This document shows positions 32,781 to 41,619 of a stretch of 64,000 bases of DNA, in pieces. The notes beneath the pieces are model-generated. The model saw only the letters and a program-made list of their open reading frames with translations, was not told where the DNA came from and made no database searches. Source of the stretch: CAZQVN01 sp964596775 (GTDB taxonomy: Bacteria; Eisenbacteria; RBG-16-71-46; JABDJR01; JAWXBZ01); NCBI GenBank assembly GCA_964596775.1, contig CAZQVN010000001.1, positions 62,001-126,000 of the forward strand, in the 5' to 3' direction. Positions within the stretch are counted from its first letter, which is position 1, and each line of letters begins with the position of its first letter. The position numbers and the translations under genes were made by a program.

Positions 32781-34397
32781 CTAGAACCGCAGGGATGTGC
32801 TGAAGGAAAACCGGTTCAGGCCTCTCTTTTCGCGCACCATGAGGACTCCCGGGTCGCGGACGAAATCCGCGAAGGCGCCCTGGAAGACCCGATCCACGGT
32901 GTAGGACTGCCGCGAGAAGGCCAGGTCCGCCTGGAACGCGCCGACCTGAATGCCCGTGCCCACCGTAAGGACCGTGGAATTGACCTCGTCACCGGCCAGA
33001 AGCCCGGCGCCTTCGTGGTACAGCCGGTCCACGAGTCGCGTGACCTCCGCCTTGCCCTGCTCCGTTCCGGACCCGGCGATCGCGGCGAGGATGATCTCCT
33101 GGCGCAACTGGTTGTAGCCGAGCGAATCCACGGTGTTCCGGAACGTGAGCGGCTCACGACGGAAACCGAACCGGATCGGAAGCTTGATCCCGCTTTCGTT
33201 CTGGTGTCCGACGAGCATGTATTCGAATCCGAAACGGAAGTGGTGCGTGTCGCTGAGCTTCGGGTCGTTTTCCACGAAGTTTCCGTTCGGGGTGATCACC
33301 GGAACGTAGCTGATCAGGTTCGTCGAATCCGCGAACAGGAGGGTCGTGTTGTAATCCTCCTGCTTGATCCGCGCCTTGCTCCAGGCGCGATTCCAGTAGT
33401 CCACCGCGAGCGTGCCCCGGGAGTCGAAGAGCGTGTAGGCCATGCCTGCACCGAACTGCGTCGGAACGGACAGGGAGTGATCGATGATGTCCCGTTCCTG
33501 GATCAGGAGGACCTGCATCTGGGACGTGGGATCCGGAAGCCCCTGGTAGCTTTCTTCCCCGTTCTTGAATTCGAGGTCGTATCCCGGCTGGATGACTCCG
33601 CCCAGCGACAGGCGATCGGAAACGCGGTACTGGACACCGAGATCCGTCGAAGTGCCGAACGTGTCCTGCTGGAAGTAGTAGGCACCGCGGGCGACGACCT
33701 GGCCGAACGTGGCCACCCCCTGGTTGCCGTTCTCGGTCAGGGTTCCGCCGATGAAGTTGAGCGACGCTCCCACGGATATCCGGGGAGAGACATTGATCGC
33801 GAACGTGGGCGTCAGGGCGTCGACGCCGCCGTTGAACGCGCTCCCCTGGCCGAACTCCGCGGGACCGAACGGGCTCTGGAGCGTGTACCGGGACTCCTCG
33901 CCCCCCCGGAAGTCGATCAGGCGGCGATAGCCGAAACCGAGGCCGGCGCGGCGCCCGAGGAACAGGATCGGGGTGCCGAGCGCCAGGTCGGCATATCCGT
34001 AGCTCGAGGTGATGCCCGGGCGGTAGTTGGAAATCGGCAGGACTCCCAGGCCTCCGGCCATCAGTCCGGCGGGAAACCTTTCGGCGGAGGCACCGCCGGA
34101 ACGGTACCGGCTTTCACTGCCCAGGACCGGACGCGTGAGAAAACCGAGCGACGCGGGATTCATGAAACCGCTCGACGACTGCCCGGAAAGCGCGAGGCCC
34201 GCTCCACCCATCCCCAGCGCACGGGCACCGTACGTGGGCCGGTCGAACGAATTGAGACCGTAGAGTTTCAGGTCGGCGGCACTCGGCCCCTGGGAGCGGG
34301 TGCGGATGGTCGTCGTGTTCTGGGCATGAACGGGGGAAGCCAGAATCAAGAGGGCGAAGAGGCCGGCGACGGCTCTTCCGGGAAACCTGAACATCAC
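32781..34397 (-). CDS. Outer-membrane beta-barrel protein (OmpP1/UPF0164/PorV-like)
   Basis: This 538-aa protein has a signal peptide (VAGLFALLILASPVHA) and the opening of a long-chain beta-barrel: YGARALGMGGAGLALSGQSSSGFMNPASLGFL, which resembles FadL/UPF0164 and the PorV family. Alternating strands run to the end, and the C-terminus ends in a terminal Phe (FSTSLRF), the outer-membrane sorting signal. PorV proteins bind T9SS substrates at the outer membrane, so a role with nearby sorting-domain proteins is possible but not shown. It follows the lipoprotein gene by 15 bases and shares its promoter (35000-35028). Confidence 0.8.
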   Translation of the reverse strand: MMFRFPGRAVAGLFALLILASPVHAQNTTTIRTRSQGPSAADLKLYGLNSFDRPTYGARALGMGGAGLALSGQSSSGFMNPASLGFLTRPVLGSESRYRSGGASAERFPAGLMAGGLGVLPISNYRPGITSSYGYADLALGTPILFLGRRAGLGFGYRRLIDFRGGEESRYTLQSPFGPAEFGQGSAFNGGVDALTPTFAINVSPRISVGASLNFIGGTLTENGNQGVATFGQVVARGAYYFQQDTFGTSTDLGVQYRVSDRLSLGGVIQPGYDLEFKNGEESYQGLPDPTSQMQVLLIQERDIIDHSLSVPTQFGAGMAYTLFDSRGTLAVDYWNRAWSKARIKQEDYNTTLLFADSTNLISYVPVITPNGNFVENDPKLSDTHHFRFGFEYMLVGHQNESGIKLPIRFGFRREPLTFRNTVDSLGYNQLRQEIILAAIAGSGTEQGKAEVTRLVDRLYHEGAGLLAGDEVNSTVLTVGTGIQVGAFQADLAFSRQSYTVDRVFQGAFADFVRDPGVLMVREKRGLNRFSFSTSLRF

Positions 34398-34412
34398 GTC
34401 CTCCGGAAATGA

Positions 34413-34880
34413 TTAAAGTCGTTCACTCAGAATTGCGGCGAGAACGGAGGCGGAGAAGACCCAGAACGCCATGTATCGGGCCGTCTTGGGTTTGTCGACG
34501 GTCACTCGCTCGACGCTCACGATGCGGTAGGTGGGAAGCACGATGCGCGTCGACTGGTCGGTGATGCGCAGTTTCCCTTCTTCCATGCGTTCCCGCTGAA
34601 CGCGGAACTTGTCGTACTCGGAACTGACGAACGCATTCTTGATGACGATCTGCTGGTCGCCGACTTCCTCGACCTCGCCGCGGTAGACCTTGCCGAAAGT
34701 GTGAAAGACGACGCTCTGGTTCTCGACGATGCGTCCCTTGAGCGTTTCGCCGTCGCGGAACGTGATCAACACCACCTTGTCCGCCGATCCCAGATCGCTC
34801 AGGGTGGCCGGAAGCTGCTTGGCGCAGCCGGTCAGGACCAGTAAAAGCGCCAGTGCTCCCAGAAAAACCGGATTCCGCAT
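34413..34880 (-). CDS. Small envelope lipoprotein
   Basis: This 155-aa protein starts at ATG 34880 with AAGG 8 bases upstream. It has a clear lipoprotein signal with lipobox LTGC (LLLVLTGCAKQ). The mature part has a repeated beta-strand pattern (VVLITFRDGETLKGRIVENQSVVFHTFGKVYRGEVEEV, then IVLPTYRIVSVERVTV), which looks like a small beta-barrel or Sm-like fold. A C-terminal hydrophobic helix follows (FWVFSASVLAAILS). No known family is recognised. It is the first gene of an operon with the outer-membrane protein. Confidence 0.7.
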   Translation of the reverse strand: MRNPVFLGALALLLVLTGCAKQLPATLSDLGSADKVVLITFRDGETLKGRIVENQSVVFHTFGKVYRGEVEEVGDQQIVIKNAFVSSEYDKFRVQRERMEEGKLRITDQSTRIVLPTYRIVSVERVTVDKPKTARYMAFWVFSASVLAAILSERL

Positions 34881-34999
34881 GGAGACGACCTTCCTCCTTT
34901 CGGAGACCTCTCTCGTTCGATTATGGGGTAGGACTACGGTCGGACAGGCCGGCCGCAACTGAAATCAGAGGGGGGAAAGCCTTTCAACTTCCGCGAGAG

Positions 35000-35028
35000 A
35001 AGATACCCGCCGATTCGCCCGCTGTCAA
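35000..35028 (-). promoter_or_regulatory. Consensus sigma70 promoter of the lipoprotein/outer-membrane protein operon
   Basis: TTGACA (35028-35023) and TATCTT (35005-35000) are 17 bases apart on the minus strand. Transcription would start near 34993, leaving a leader of about 113 bases. The rest of 34881-35176 holds no gene. Confidence 0.8.
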
Positions 35029-35176
35029 GCAACGCGAACCCGGCGCCGGGGCGCCGCTTGGGGGCTTTCGGGCGGGCGGAAACGGCTCCGGGATCGCGGG
35101 AAGACAGGGGTCACTCCCTGACCGGGCAAAGTCGTGGCCGCGGCGCCCGCCTGAGGAAATCGGTGGTGCTTCCGGT

Positions 35177-36664
35177 CTAGAGGAAGTAACGGCTGGTGTC
35201 GATGTCCACCCGGGCCGGATCCAGGGCCTCCACGATCGTGAAGGGGGGGTCCGCGGCCGGTCCCCCGGCCATCATGTCGACGAGGGGGCCGTCGATCTCG
35301 ATTCCGTTGGCGTCGGTGATCACCTTGACCGTGGGGCGGGTCGGGTCCTCGCAGTCGGGGGCCGTGTACATGACCACGCCGATCTGGCCGGTCGAGAGCT
35401 TCACCAGGGATCCGATCGGATAGACACCGATCAGGTTGACGAAGTACTTCAGGATCGTCGGATCGAACAGCTTGCCGGACTGTGACAGCATGTAGGACAT
35501 CGCCTTGTCGCGGGGCCGGGCGCTTTCGGAGTAGACGCGCTGCGTGGTCATGGCGTCGAAGCAGTCGGCCACGGTCACGATCCGGCTGAACAGGTGCGGC
35601 TGGCGCGGTAAAAGCAGGGCGGGATACCCCTGGAGGTTGACGCCGAGATGGTGCTCGAAGGCCACCACGATCGCCTTGATGGCAAGGTCCGAAAAACCCT
35701 TCAGCCGGACGAGCACCCGCACGCCCAGCGCCGGATGAGCCTTCATCATCTCCCACTCTTCCTTGTCGAACTTTCCGGGCTTCCGGAGGACCGTCGTGGG
35801 AATTTCCGTCTTGCCGATGTCGTGCAGCAGGGCCGCGACGCCCAGCTCGGACAGGCGTTTCTTGTCCAGGCCGAGCCGCTTGCCGATGGCGATGGAGAGG
35901 ACGCAGACGTTGACGGAGTGGAAGAACGTGTAGTTGTCGTATTCCTTGAGGGTCGTCAGCCCGAGGAGGGAGAACTCCTCCTCCATCAGGAGGTCGACCA
36001 TCGTCTGGACGACGCGCTTGGCCCGGCGCAGGTCCATCTGCTGGCTGACTTTGGTCTGCGACATGACGGCGCGGGTCACGGCGACCGCCCGGAAGAACGT
36101 CTTCTTCGCCCTCTCCTTGTTGTCGATCTGTTCCTTTTCGAAGTCCGAGATCTCGCTGGGTTTCCAGGGCCCGAGTTCGAAGGAGGAGGTCATCCCGGCC
36201 AGCCGGACGTTGAGAAACGTCCAGGCCTCTTCGGACACATGGGTACCCTCGTCGGTCGCCCGCTGCGGCGCCGAGTTCAGCACGGACACGAGCGCCATGA
36301 GATCATCCCTCTGAACGACCCCCTGAACGGTGATGGAGCCGATTCCGCGGGCCTTCAGTTCCCGGCACATGCTGTCGAACGCGGCGTAGCTGCCGACATC
36401 GGCCTTGATCCGGGTGTCGTTGAGAAACAGGTAATCGCCGAGAACCCGGAGAGTGAACACCCCCCCCATCCTCAGAAGATCGTTCGTCACCACGGACAGC
36501 GCGTCCAGTGCGCCGACGACCGCCTCGTTCCGCAGGTCATGGATGCGGGCCGTTTTGATGGCCACGTTCAGCCCCCGGATCAGGTCCCTGGCCTGGCCGA
36601 GCATTCCGCTCTCCAGGACATGGGACAGATGGTGTTCGGCCCGGGCCGTGGACTGATCAGCCAT
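35177..36664 (-). CDS. HD-GYP domain protein with a shared N-terminal module
   Basis: This 495-aa protein carries a metal-dependent HD-GYP phosphodiesterase domain (about residues 215-405), which usually degrades cyclic di-GMP. H249 precedes HDIGK (281-285), HH at 338-339 and GYP at 346-348. The N-terminal module (residues 27-132, with AIKTARIHDLRNEAVVGAL and GDYLFLNDTRIKAD) recurs in the next gene, which implies a common input or binding partner. The body between (residues 140-210) looks helical. It overlaps the HEAT gene by 8 bases, so the two are co-produced. MADQS is taken as the start since it follows the upstream stop. Confidence 0.87.
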   Translation of the reverse strand: MADQSTARAEHHLSHVLESGMLGQARDLIRGLNVAIKTARIHDLRNEAVVGALDALSVVTNDLLRMGGVFTLRVLGDYLFLNDTRIKADVGSYAAFDSMCRELKARGIGSITVQGVVQRDDLMALVSVLNSAPQRATDEGTHVSEEAWTFLNVRLAGMTSSFELGPWKPSEISDFEKEQIDNKERAKKTFFRAVAVTRAVMSQTKVSQQMDLRRAKRVVQTMVDLLMEEEFSLLGLTTLKEYDNYTFFHSVNVCVLSIAIGKRLGLDKKRLSELGVAALLHDIGKTEIPTTVLRKPGKFDKEEWEMMKAHPALGVRVLVRLKGFSDLAIKAIVVAFEHHLGVNLQGYPALLLPRQPHLFSRIVTVADCFDAMTTQRVYSESARPRDKAMSYMLSQSGKLFDPTILKYFVNLIGVYPIGSLVKLSTGQIGVVMYTAPDCEDPTRPTVKVITDANGIEIDGPLVDMMAGGPAADPPFTIVEALDPARVDIDTSRYFL

Positions 36665-38480
36665 CCTGGGCCTCCTCGTCTCCCGCTTCCCGGATCCGGC
36701 GCAGGGCGCCGGTGACGGCGGCACGCACCACCGAACTCGGGTCCCTCGTCGTGACCTCGAGGAGCGCGAGCGCCTCCGGCCCGGTCATGCGCGACAGGGC
36801 CTCGACGGCACACACCCGCATCTCCTCCGCCTGCGTCTTGTTGAACAGGGGCTTCTTGTTCAACAGCATCTTCAGGTACGGCAGCAGCTCGGTATCGTTC
36901 GTGCGCCCGAGGGCCTCGAAGAATCCGCGCTTTTCCTCCATCGAGCGGCTCTCGAAGTCCTTGGCCAGGACGATCTGGAGCAGGGGATTCACCGCGACAC
37001 GTCCGAGCCGGGCCAGGCTTGCCGCCGCGGTCGTCCGCATGCGGGGGTCGGGATCGCGGACCAGGGACAGGAGCGCTTCCATCGCTTCCCCCTCTCCGAT
37101 CAGGCTCAGGGCGGTCAGCGCCTCGCGGCGGACCCTGAGATCCTCGTGGGTCACCAGCGGCTTGATGTGACGGACCGCAACCGCGGCCTTCATCTGCCCG
37201 AGAACCGAGAGGATGTTCCGCACGAGGAACCATCGGGAGTCGGACAGGAACGGGATCAGGCGATCCACCGCTTCCCGGCCGTGCCCCACGAGCGCCCGGC
37301 AGAGCGCTTCCCGGGCCCGCCTGGATTCCACCGTTCCCAGGAGTTCGCAGAGGGAGGGGATGGTTTCGGCGGGGAGGTACGCCAGGTAGCTCTCGGCGTC
37401 CCGGGTGCCCCGACCGCCTTCCTCGAGGATCTCCACGATCCGGTCGAGCCGCGCGAGATCCGAGGCCGCCCTCATGAGCGAGTCGAACTGCTCCCGGTGC
37501 TGCTGGACAAGGTCCGGGCGGCGGTCCCGCATTTCCGCCATCGACTTCAGGATGTGGCAGGCCCCCCGCGTTTCGTCCTGGATGACCAGCGAAACCAGGG
37601 CGTTCTCGACGACTCCGAGAATGACGTTCCGGGCCGCGGCGTCCTTTTCCTGGTCGAGGACATCGAAGAACGTGTCGAGAACCCGTTCGATCAGGCCGGG
37701 GACGTCCTCATCGACCACCTCGGGGCGAAGCCGCTCGATGTCGGCCTCCTCGATCCTGAGTATGTCGCGCCCCTTCTCCCGCAGCAGCTGCTTGTGCATC
37801 TCCCCGGCGGCGGCCAGCGCATCCTCGCGCGCCGGTTCGGGGCCGGAGTCTTCCTCGGCGAAGTCCATCTCGAAATCGACGTAGTTCATGAAGTCGGATC
37901 CGAACTCCGCGGGCACATCCGTTTCGACGAGATCCTGATCGAGCATGTCGTCGATGGCGGTGTACGTGACATGGGGAAGGGCGTCCCCCCAGAGCTGGGT
38001 CACCAGATCGTCCACGGCCTCCCGGGAGAACGCGCTGCGGACCATCTCCAGGAACGTGTTCATTTCCTCCCGGTCAAAACCGATGTGAAAACTGATCTCG
38101 CGGATGCCGTCGCGGAAAAACAGGCGGGACAGGCTGTCCTCGTTGTCCGTGTTCTCGTACACGGTCTCGCCCTGGAAGTAGAGCCGGTTCTGGCCCACGA
38201 CGAGCCGGATGACTCCATGCTCCTGGAAGGTCGTCCCCATCTTCTCCACGACATCGGTGAGGGCGCGCTGGTAGACCGGATTGTTCGAGGGGTACATCCG
38301 GGCCGCCTTCACGGCCTTGGACAGGGACCGGATGGCCTCGACGATCGATCGCAGCTCGGCCACGGTTTCCGAAGCCTGACCCGGCGCGCGGGGGCGCGGT
38401 TCGGCCTCCTGCTCGCCTGCGGACACGGCGGACATCAGGTCGAAACCATGCTCGATATGCAGTTCTGGGTCTTCAGCCAT
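36657..38480 (-). CDS. HEAT-repeat protein with the same N-terminal module as the HD-GYP protein
   Basis: This 607-aa protein opens with an acidic stretch and then an N-terminal module (residues 47-151: SLSKAVKAARMYPSNNPVYQRALTD, VVGQNRLYFQGETV) that aligns with the HD-GYP neighbour's first domain. After an acidic linker (FEMDFAEEDSG), helical repeats cover residues 240-600, including PBS/HEAT-type units such as LGQMKAAVAVRHIKPLVTHEDLRVRREALTAL and MTGPEALALLEVTTRDPSSVVRAAV. HEAT repeats bind proteins or lipids, so it probably scaffolds or senses for the HD-GYP enzyme. It is first in the operon. Confidence 0.82.
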   Translation of the reverse strand: MAEDPELHIEHGFDLMSAVSAGEQEAEPRPRAPGQASETVAELRSIVEAIRSLSKAVKAARMYPSNNPVYQRALTDVVEKMGTTFQEHGVIRLVVGQNRLYFQGETVYENTDNEDSLSRLFFRDGIREISFHIGFDREEMNTFLEMVRSAFSREAVDDLVTQLWGDALPHVTYTAIDDMLDQDLVETDVPAEFGSDFMNYVDFEMDFAEEDSGPEPAREDALAAAGEMHKQLLREKGRDILRIEEADIERLRPEVVDEDVPGLIERVLDTFFDVLDQEKDAAARNVILGVVENALVSLVIQDETRGACHILKSMAEMRDRRPDLVQQHREQFDSLMRAASDLARLDRIVEILEEGGRGTRDAESYLAYLPAETIPSLCELLGTVESRRAREALCRALVGHGREAVDRLIPFLSDSRWFLVRNILSVLGQMKAAVAVRHIKPLVTHEDLRVRREALTALSLIGEGEAMEALLSLVRDPDPRMRTTAAASLARLGRVAVNPLLQIVLAKDFESRSMEEKRGFFEALGRTNDTELLPYLKMLLNKKPLFNKTQAEEMRVCAVEALSRMTGPEALALLEVTTRDPSSVVRAAVTGALRRIREAGDEEAQDG

Positions 38481-38755
38481 GATGGTTCACCGGTGTTTGG
38501 AGGAAAGTCGGAACAGGCCCGTCCGAATCCTGGGGTGGCGCAGGCCTCAATCCAAAGTGATATATCGTCTTAGTGGGGCTCGAAGGTTAGCGGTTTTCGC
38601 GAAGGGGTGGATCGACCCGGGACGCGTCGGGGGGCGGTCCCGCGCGGACCGCGCAGGACACCCAAAAGACCGCTTCTGCGACCCCGGCAGCGCCCGCGGG
38701 AACCGGCGCCTCCGGCACCTCACCCGGAGTGGGATCGGACGTCCGTACGCCTAAA
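38481..38755. other. Intergenic region
   Basis: No gene, terminator or confident promoter is seen between the aldolase stop and the HEAT gene start. A TATATC-like -10 exists on the minus strand but lacks a -35. Confidence 0.35.
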
Positions 38756-39643
38756 CTATTGGTCTCGCTTGCTTTCCAGGATTCTGGCCACTTCCGCGGC
38801 CACCCGCTGAACCAGTTCGTCCCGGCTGAAGTCCTCCGGAGCACTGCTCTCCGCCGGCGCCTGCGAGACGCCCCCATCGGGGTCGGGCGCCGGATCTCCT
38901 CCGCGCGCGCAGGAGGTCACCACGGTCCCGGCGCGGGCGGCCAGGAGGTCGTGATCCGTGAACGGCCTTTCCTCGCGACAGGCTTCGCACCCGGGAGCAT
39001 GCCCTTCGAATCCGTACCGGTGCCGGATGGCGTTGATCTGCTCGACCTGGGCTCCCGACAGCACGTTGACCCGGCCGAGCGTTCGCGCCACGAAGAGAAT
39101 CCTGGCGAACTGCTCGACGGTTTCCATCCGGTTCATGGCCTGGAACAGGTCGGGAGCAAACGTCACGGCTCCATGATTCGCCAGAAGAACCGCATCGTGA
39201 TGTTCGATCAGCGGGGCCAGCGATCTTGGCAGTTCGTCGGTGGAGGGTGTGGCGTAGGGAGCGATCGGAATCGATCCGATCGTGGCGACCACTTCGGGGA
39301 GGACGCACTGGTGAAGAGGGAGGCCGGCCACGGCAAACCCGGTTGCGGTCGGCGGATGTGCGTGAACGACGGCCCGCGCATCGGGGCGGGCCCTGTAGAC
39401 GGCGAGATGCATGAGGATTTCGGATGAGGGACGTGCCGAGCCGCGAAGAACCCGGCCGTCCGGATCGATGACGACGCAATCCCTCGCCGACAGCGATCCC
39501 TTGCGCACACCGGTGGCCGTCGCCACGATTTCCCGCTCCGACATGCGGACGGAAATGTTGCCGTCGGTGGCCGGGACGAAACCGAGCCGGTCGAGCCGCC
39601 GGCCGGTGTCGATGATTTCACGTACGATCTCTTCCTGATTCAT
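38756..39643 (-). CDS. Class II aldolase (fuculose-phosphate aldolase type) with C-terminal candidate encapsulation peptide
   Basis: This 295-aa protein has a class II aldolase/adducin domain in residues 1-205. Catalytic E75 is in SSEILMHL, zinc-binding H94 and H96 in VVHAHPP and H157 in LLANHGAV. The family splits L-fuculose- or L-rhamnulose-type phosphates to dihydroxyacetone phosphate and an aldehyde. Ordinary enzymes stop near 215 aa. Here a Cys-containing stretch (GCEACREERPF), a Pro/Ala/Asp/Ser linker (about 246-270) and an amphipathic helix (272-292, SRDELVQRVAAEVARILESK) are added, like tails that target enzymes into bacterial microcompartments. No shell gene is in the window. It diverges from ogt across a region with an inverted repeat. 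Confidence 0.85.
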   Translation of the reverse strand: MNQEEIVREIIDTGRRLDRLGFVPATDGNISVRMSEREIVATATGVRKGSLSARDCVVIDPDGRVLRGSARPSSEILMHLAVYRARPDARAVVHAHPPTATGFAVAGLPLHQCVLPEVVATIGSIPIAPYATPSTDELPRSLAPLIEHHDAVLLANHGAVTFAPDLFQAMNRMETVEQFARILFVARTLGRVNVLSGAQVEQINAIRHRYGFEGHAPGCEACREERPFTDHDLLAARAGTVVTSCARGGDPAPDPDGGVSQAPAESSAPEDFSRDELVQRVAAEVARILESKRDQ

Positions 39644-39688
39644 TCCTCGTGTCACTCCCGCCGCAGAGGATAAACATTTCGCGCCCGA

Positions 39689-39708
39689 CTTGCATCTCTG
39701 GTTGCAAG
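39689..39708. promoter_or_regulatory. Inverted repeat CTTGCA-N8-TGCAAG, possible operator
   Basis: A 6-8-6 inverted repeat lies between the divergent aldolase and ogt genes and overlaps the -35 element of ogt (TTGCAA at 39702). This is the arrangement of a repressor site, but no regulator gene is next to it. Confidence 0.4.
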
Positions 39709-39730
39709 GCGCGGTGATGAAGACTAACAT
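39702..39730 (+). promoter_or_regulatory. Sigma70-type promoter for ogt
   Basis: TTGCAA (39702-39707) and TAACAT (39725-39730) are 17 bases apart, with a predicted start about 55 bases before the ATG. Confidence 0.45.
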
Positions 39731-39791
39731 GGGGCTCCAGCCCGAGTGATTCCGATCGGTTTCCTGAAGACGAAAAGGACTTGAAGAGCAA

Positions 39792-40349
39792 ATGCAGAGA
39801 GAACGTCCACTGTTCTACGCAATGTGCGACTCGCCGCTGGGAACGATCGGCGTTGCCGCAACGAACCACGGGCTCTGCTCCCTGATGCTCCGCGTGCAGG
39901 AAACCGCATTCACGAAGTATCTCGAAACGAACTTCGACGCGGTCCCGGAAAAAAACGAGCGCGCGCTGACGAAGGTTCTCCATTTTCTCGACCGCTACTT
40001 TGCCGGCAAGCGCATCGAGTTCGAAGGTCCTTTCGACATCCTCCAGGGAACTCCGTTCCAGCGGCGTGTCTGGGCCACCCTGCTCACGATTCCCTACGGA
40101 GATGTGCGCAGCTACCGCTGGCTCGCCGAAACCGTCGGCCACCCCGGCGCGTATCGGGCGGTCGGCTCGGCGAACGGCCAGAACCCGGTCGCGGTGCTCA
40201 TCCCCTGTCATCGGGTGGTCCATCACAACGGCGGCCTCGGCGGTTTCTCCGCAGGACTCGATCTGAAGCGACGGCTGCTGGCCCTGGAGCGGGTGCCCCT
40301 TGCCGCGCTCACCCCTCTGACGGGTATCGAGCAGGTCTCCAACTACTGA
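39792..40349 (+). CDS. ogt: Methylated-DNA--protein-cysteine methyltransferase
   Basis: This 185-aa suicide repair protein transfers the alkyl group of O6-methylguanine to its own Cys. The active site PCHRV (C139) is preceded by the helix-turn-helix-type segment TPFQRRVWATLLTIPYGDVRSYRWLAE, with GAYRAVGSANGQNP and the closing GGFSAGLDLKRRLLALE. Length and order fit the Ogt type; the Ada N-terminal domain is absent, so it is a stand-alone constitutive repair enzyme. It has its own plus-strand promoter overlapping an inverted repeat shared with the divergent aldolase gene. Confidence 0.95.
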   Translation: MQRERPLFYAMCDSPLGTIGVAATNHGLCSLMLRVQETAFTKYLETNFDAVPEKNERALTKVLHFLDRYFAGKRIEFEGPFDILQGTPFQRRVWATLLTIPYGDVRSYRWLAETVGHPGAYRAVGSANGQNPVAVLIPCHRVVHHNGGLGGFSAGLDLKRRLLALERVPLAALTPLTGIEQVSNY

Positions 40350-40416
40350 TACGGGTTTGCTTTACGGCGGATCATAGCGCCCCCGCAAGACGCTCGTCGC
40401 TGCGGACAATCCCCTG

Positions 40417-41619
40417 TCAGCCGGCGGATGCGTCCGTGGCCGTCCAGTCCCTGGCGATCGCCGCCAGCGCCGCCGCGCCCGTAGCCAGCGCGCGCTCATC
40501 GATGTCGAATCGGGCGCTGTGGATGGGATGAACGATCCCCTCCGCCTCGTTCCGCACACCCAGCCGCAGAAACGCCCCCGGATACCTTTCCAGATAGTGT
40601 GAAAAGTCCTCTCCGCCCATGATCGGCCGGGGGAGATCCATCACGTTGTCCGGTCCCAGGGCCGGCTCGAGAATCGACCGGATGCCGTCGATCACGCCGG
40701 GGTCGTTGGACAGTCCAGGATGGCCGGGAAGATACGCGAACTCGACACGTGCTCCGCACCCGGCGGCGATCCCTTCCGCCGCCTGGCGGATCCAGTCCGG
40801 CAGTGCCTTCCGCACTTCCGGAGAGTGGCTGCGCAGAGTCCCGGTGATCGACACGCGATCGGGAATGACGTTGTCCGCTGTGCCCCCGGCGATCGTTCCG
40901 ATGGAGATCACCCCCGGCTCCGTCGGTTCGAGCCGGCGGGACACGATGGTCTGCACTCCGAGGACGATCTGCGCGGCGACCACGATCGGATCGACGGTGA
41001 GATGCGGATAGCCGCCGTGTCCTCCCTTTCCGATCACGTCGAGCGTGAAGCGGTCGCTGGCCGCCATGAGCGGGCCTCGCTTGAGCAGCAGGCGGCCCGC
41101 GGGGTAGCGCGGATCCACGTGGAGGGCAAAGATGGCCGACACCTGTTCCTCCTCCAGCACGCCGTCCTCGAGCAGACGCCGCGCGCCGCCCGGAGGCACT
41201 TCTTCGGCAGGCTGGAAGATCAGGACCGTGGAGGCGAGCATTTCCGGCGCGCACTCCTTGAGCAGGAGCGCCGCGCCGAGAACCATGGTCATGTGCGCAT
41301 CGTGACCGCAGGCGTGCATGACGCCCTCGTTTTTCGACCGGTACTCCACATCGTTGGCTTCCCGGATCGGCAGTGCGTCGAGTTCGGCACGCAGGGCCAC
41401 GACCGGGCGCGGGCTCGTTTCCCCTTTCATCCGCGCCACCAGGCCGGTCCCGGCCACCGGACGCGTGTCGAAGCCGAGGGCGCGGAGCTCGGCGCCCACG
41501 TAATCCCGCGTGGCTTCCTCGTGATACGACAGTTCCGGCGCGGCGTGCAGGTGACGCCGCCAGGCGGAAAGCCGCGGCAGGAGCGCCTGGGCCCGCCCGA
41601 ACAGATCCGCCCGGCTCAC
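40417..41619 (-). CDS. M20 family amidohydrolase (hippurate/N-acyl amino acid hydrolase type)
   Basis: This 400-aa cytoplasmic metallo-hydrolase belongs to the IAA-amino acid/hippurate hydrolase branch. It shows RRHLHAAPELSYHEEAT, VALRAELDALPI, the metal-binding HACGHDAHMTM, the FQPAEEVPPGGARRLLEDG segment, ALHVDPRYPAG and MGGEDFSHYLERYPGAFLRLG. The start is a GTG overlapping the end of nnrD (GTGA). It likely releases amino acids from N-acyl conjugates; the exact substrate is not known. It closes an operon HAD, nnrD, M20. Confidence 0.92.
   Translation of the reverse strand: MSRADLFGRAQALLPRLSAWRRHLHAAPELSYHEEATRDYVGAELRALGFDTRPVAGTGLVARMKGETSPRPVVALRAELDALPIREANDVEYRSKNEGVMHACGHDAHMTMVLGAALLLKECAPEMLASTVLIFQPAEEVPPGGARRLLEDGVLEEEQVSAIFALHVDPRYPAGRLLLKRGPLMAASDRFTLDVIGKGGHGGYPHLTVDPIVVAAQIVLGVQTIVSRRLEPTEPGVISIGTIAGGTADNVIPDRVSITGTLRSHSPEVRKALPDWIRQAAEGIAAGCGARVEFAYLPGHPGLSNDPGVIDGIRSILEPALGPDNVMDLPRPIMGGEDFSHYLERYPGAFLRLGVRNEAEGIVHPIHSARFDIDERALATGAAALAAIARDWTATDASAG

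Noticed and set aside
34853..35485. A 210-codon plus-strand frame across the promoter of the lipoprotein gene
   Set aside because: It overlaps a strong minus-strand promoter and the HD-GYP gene antisense, with no domain or ribosome-binding site.
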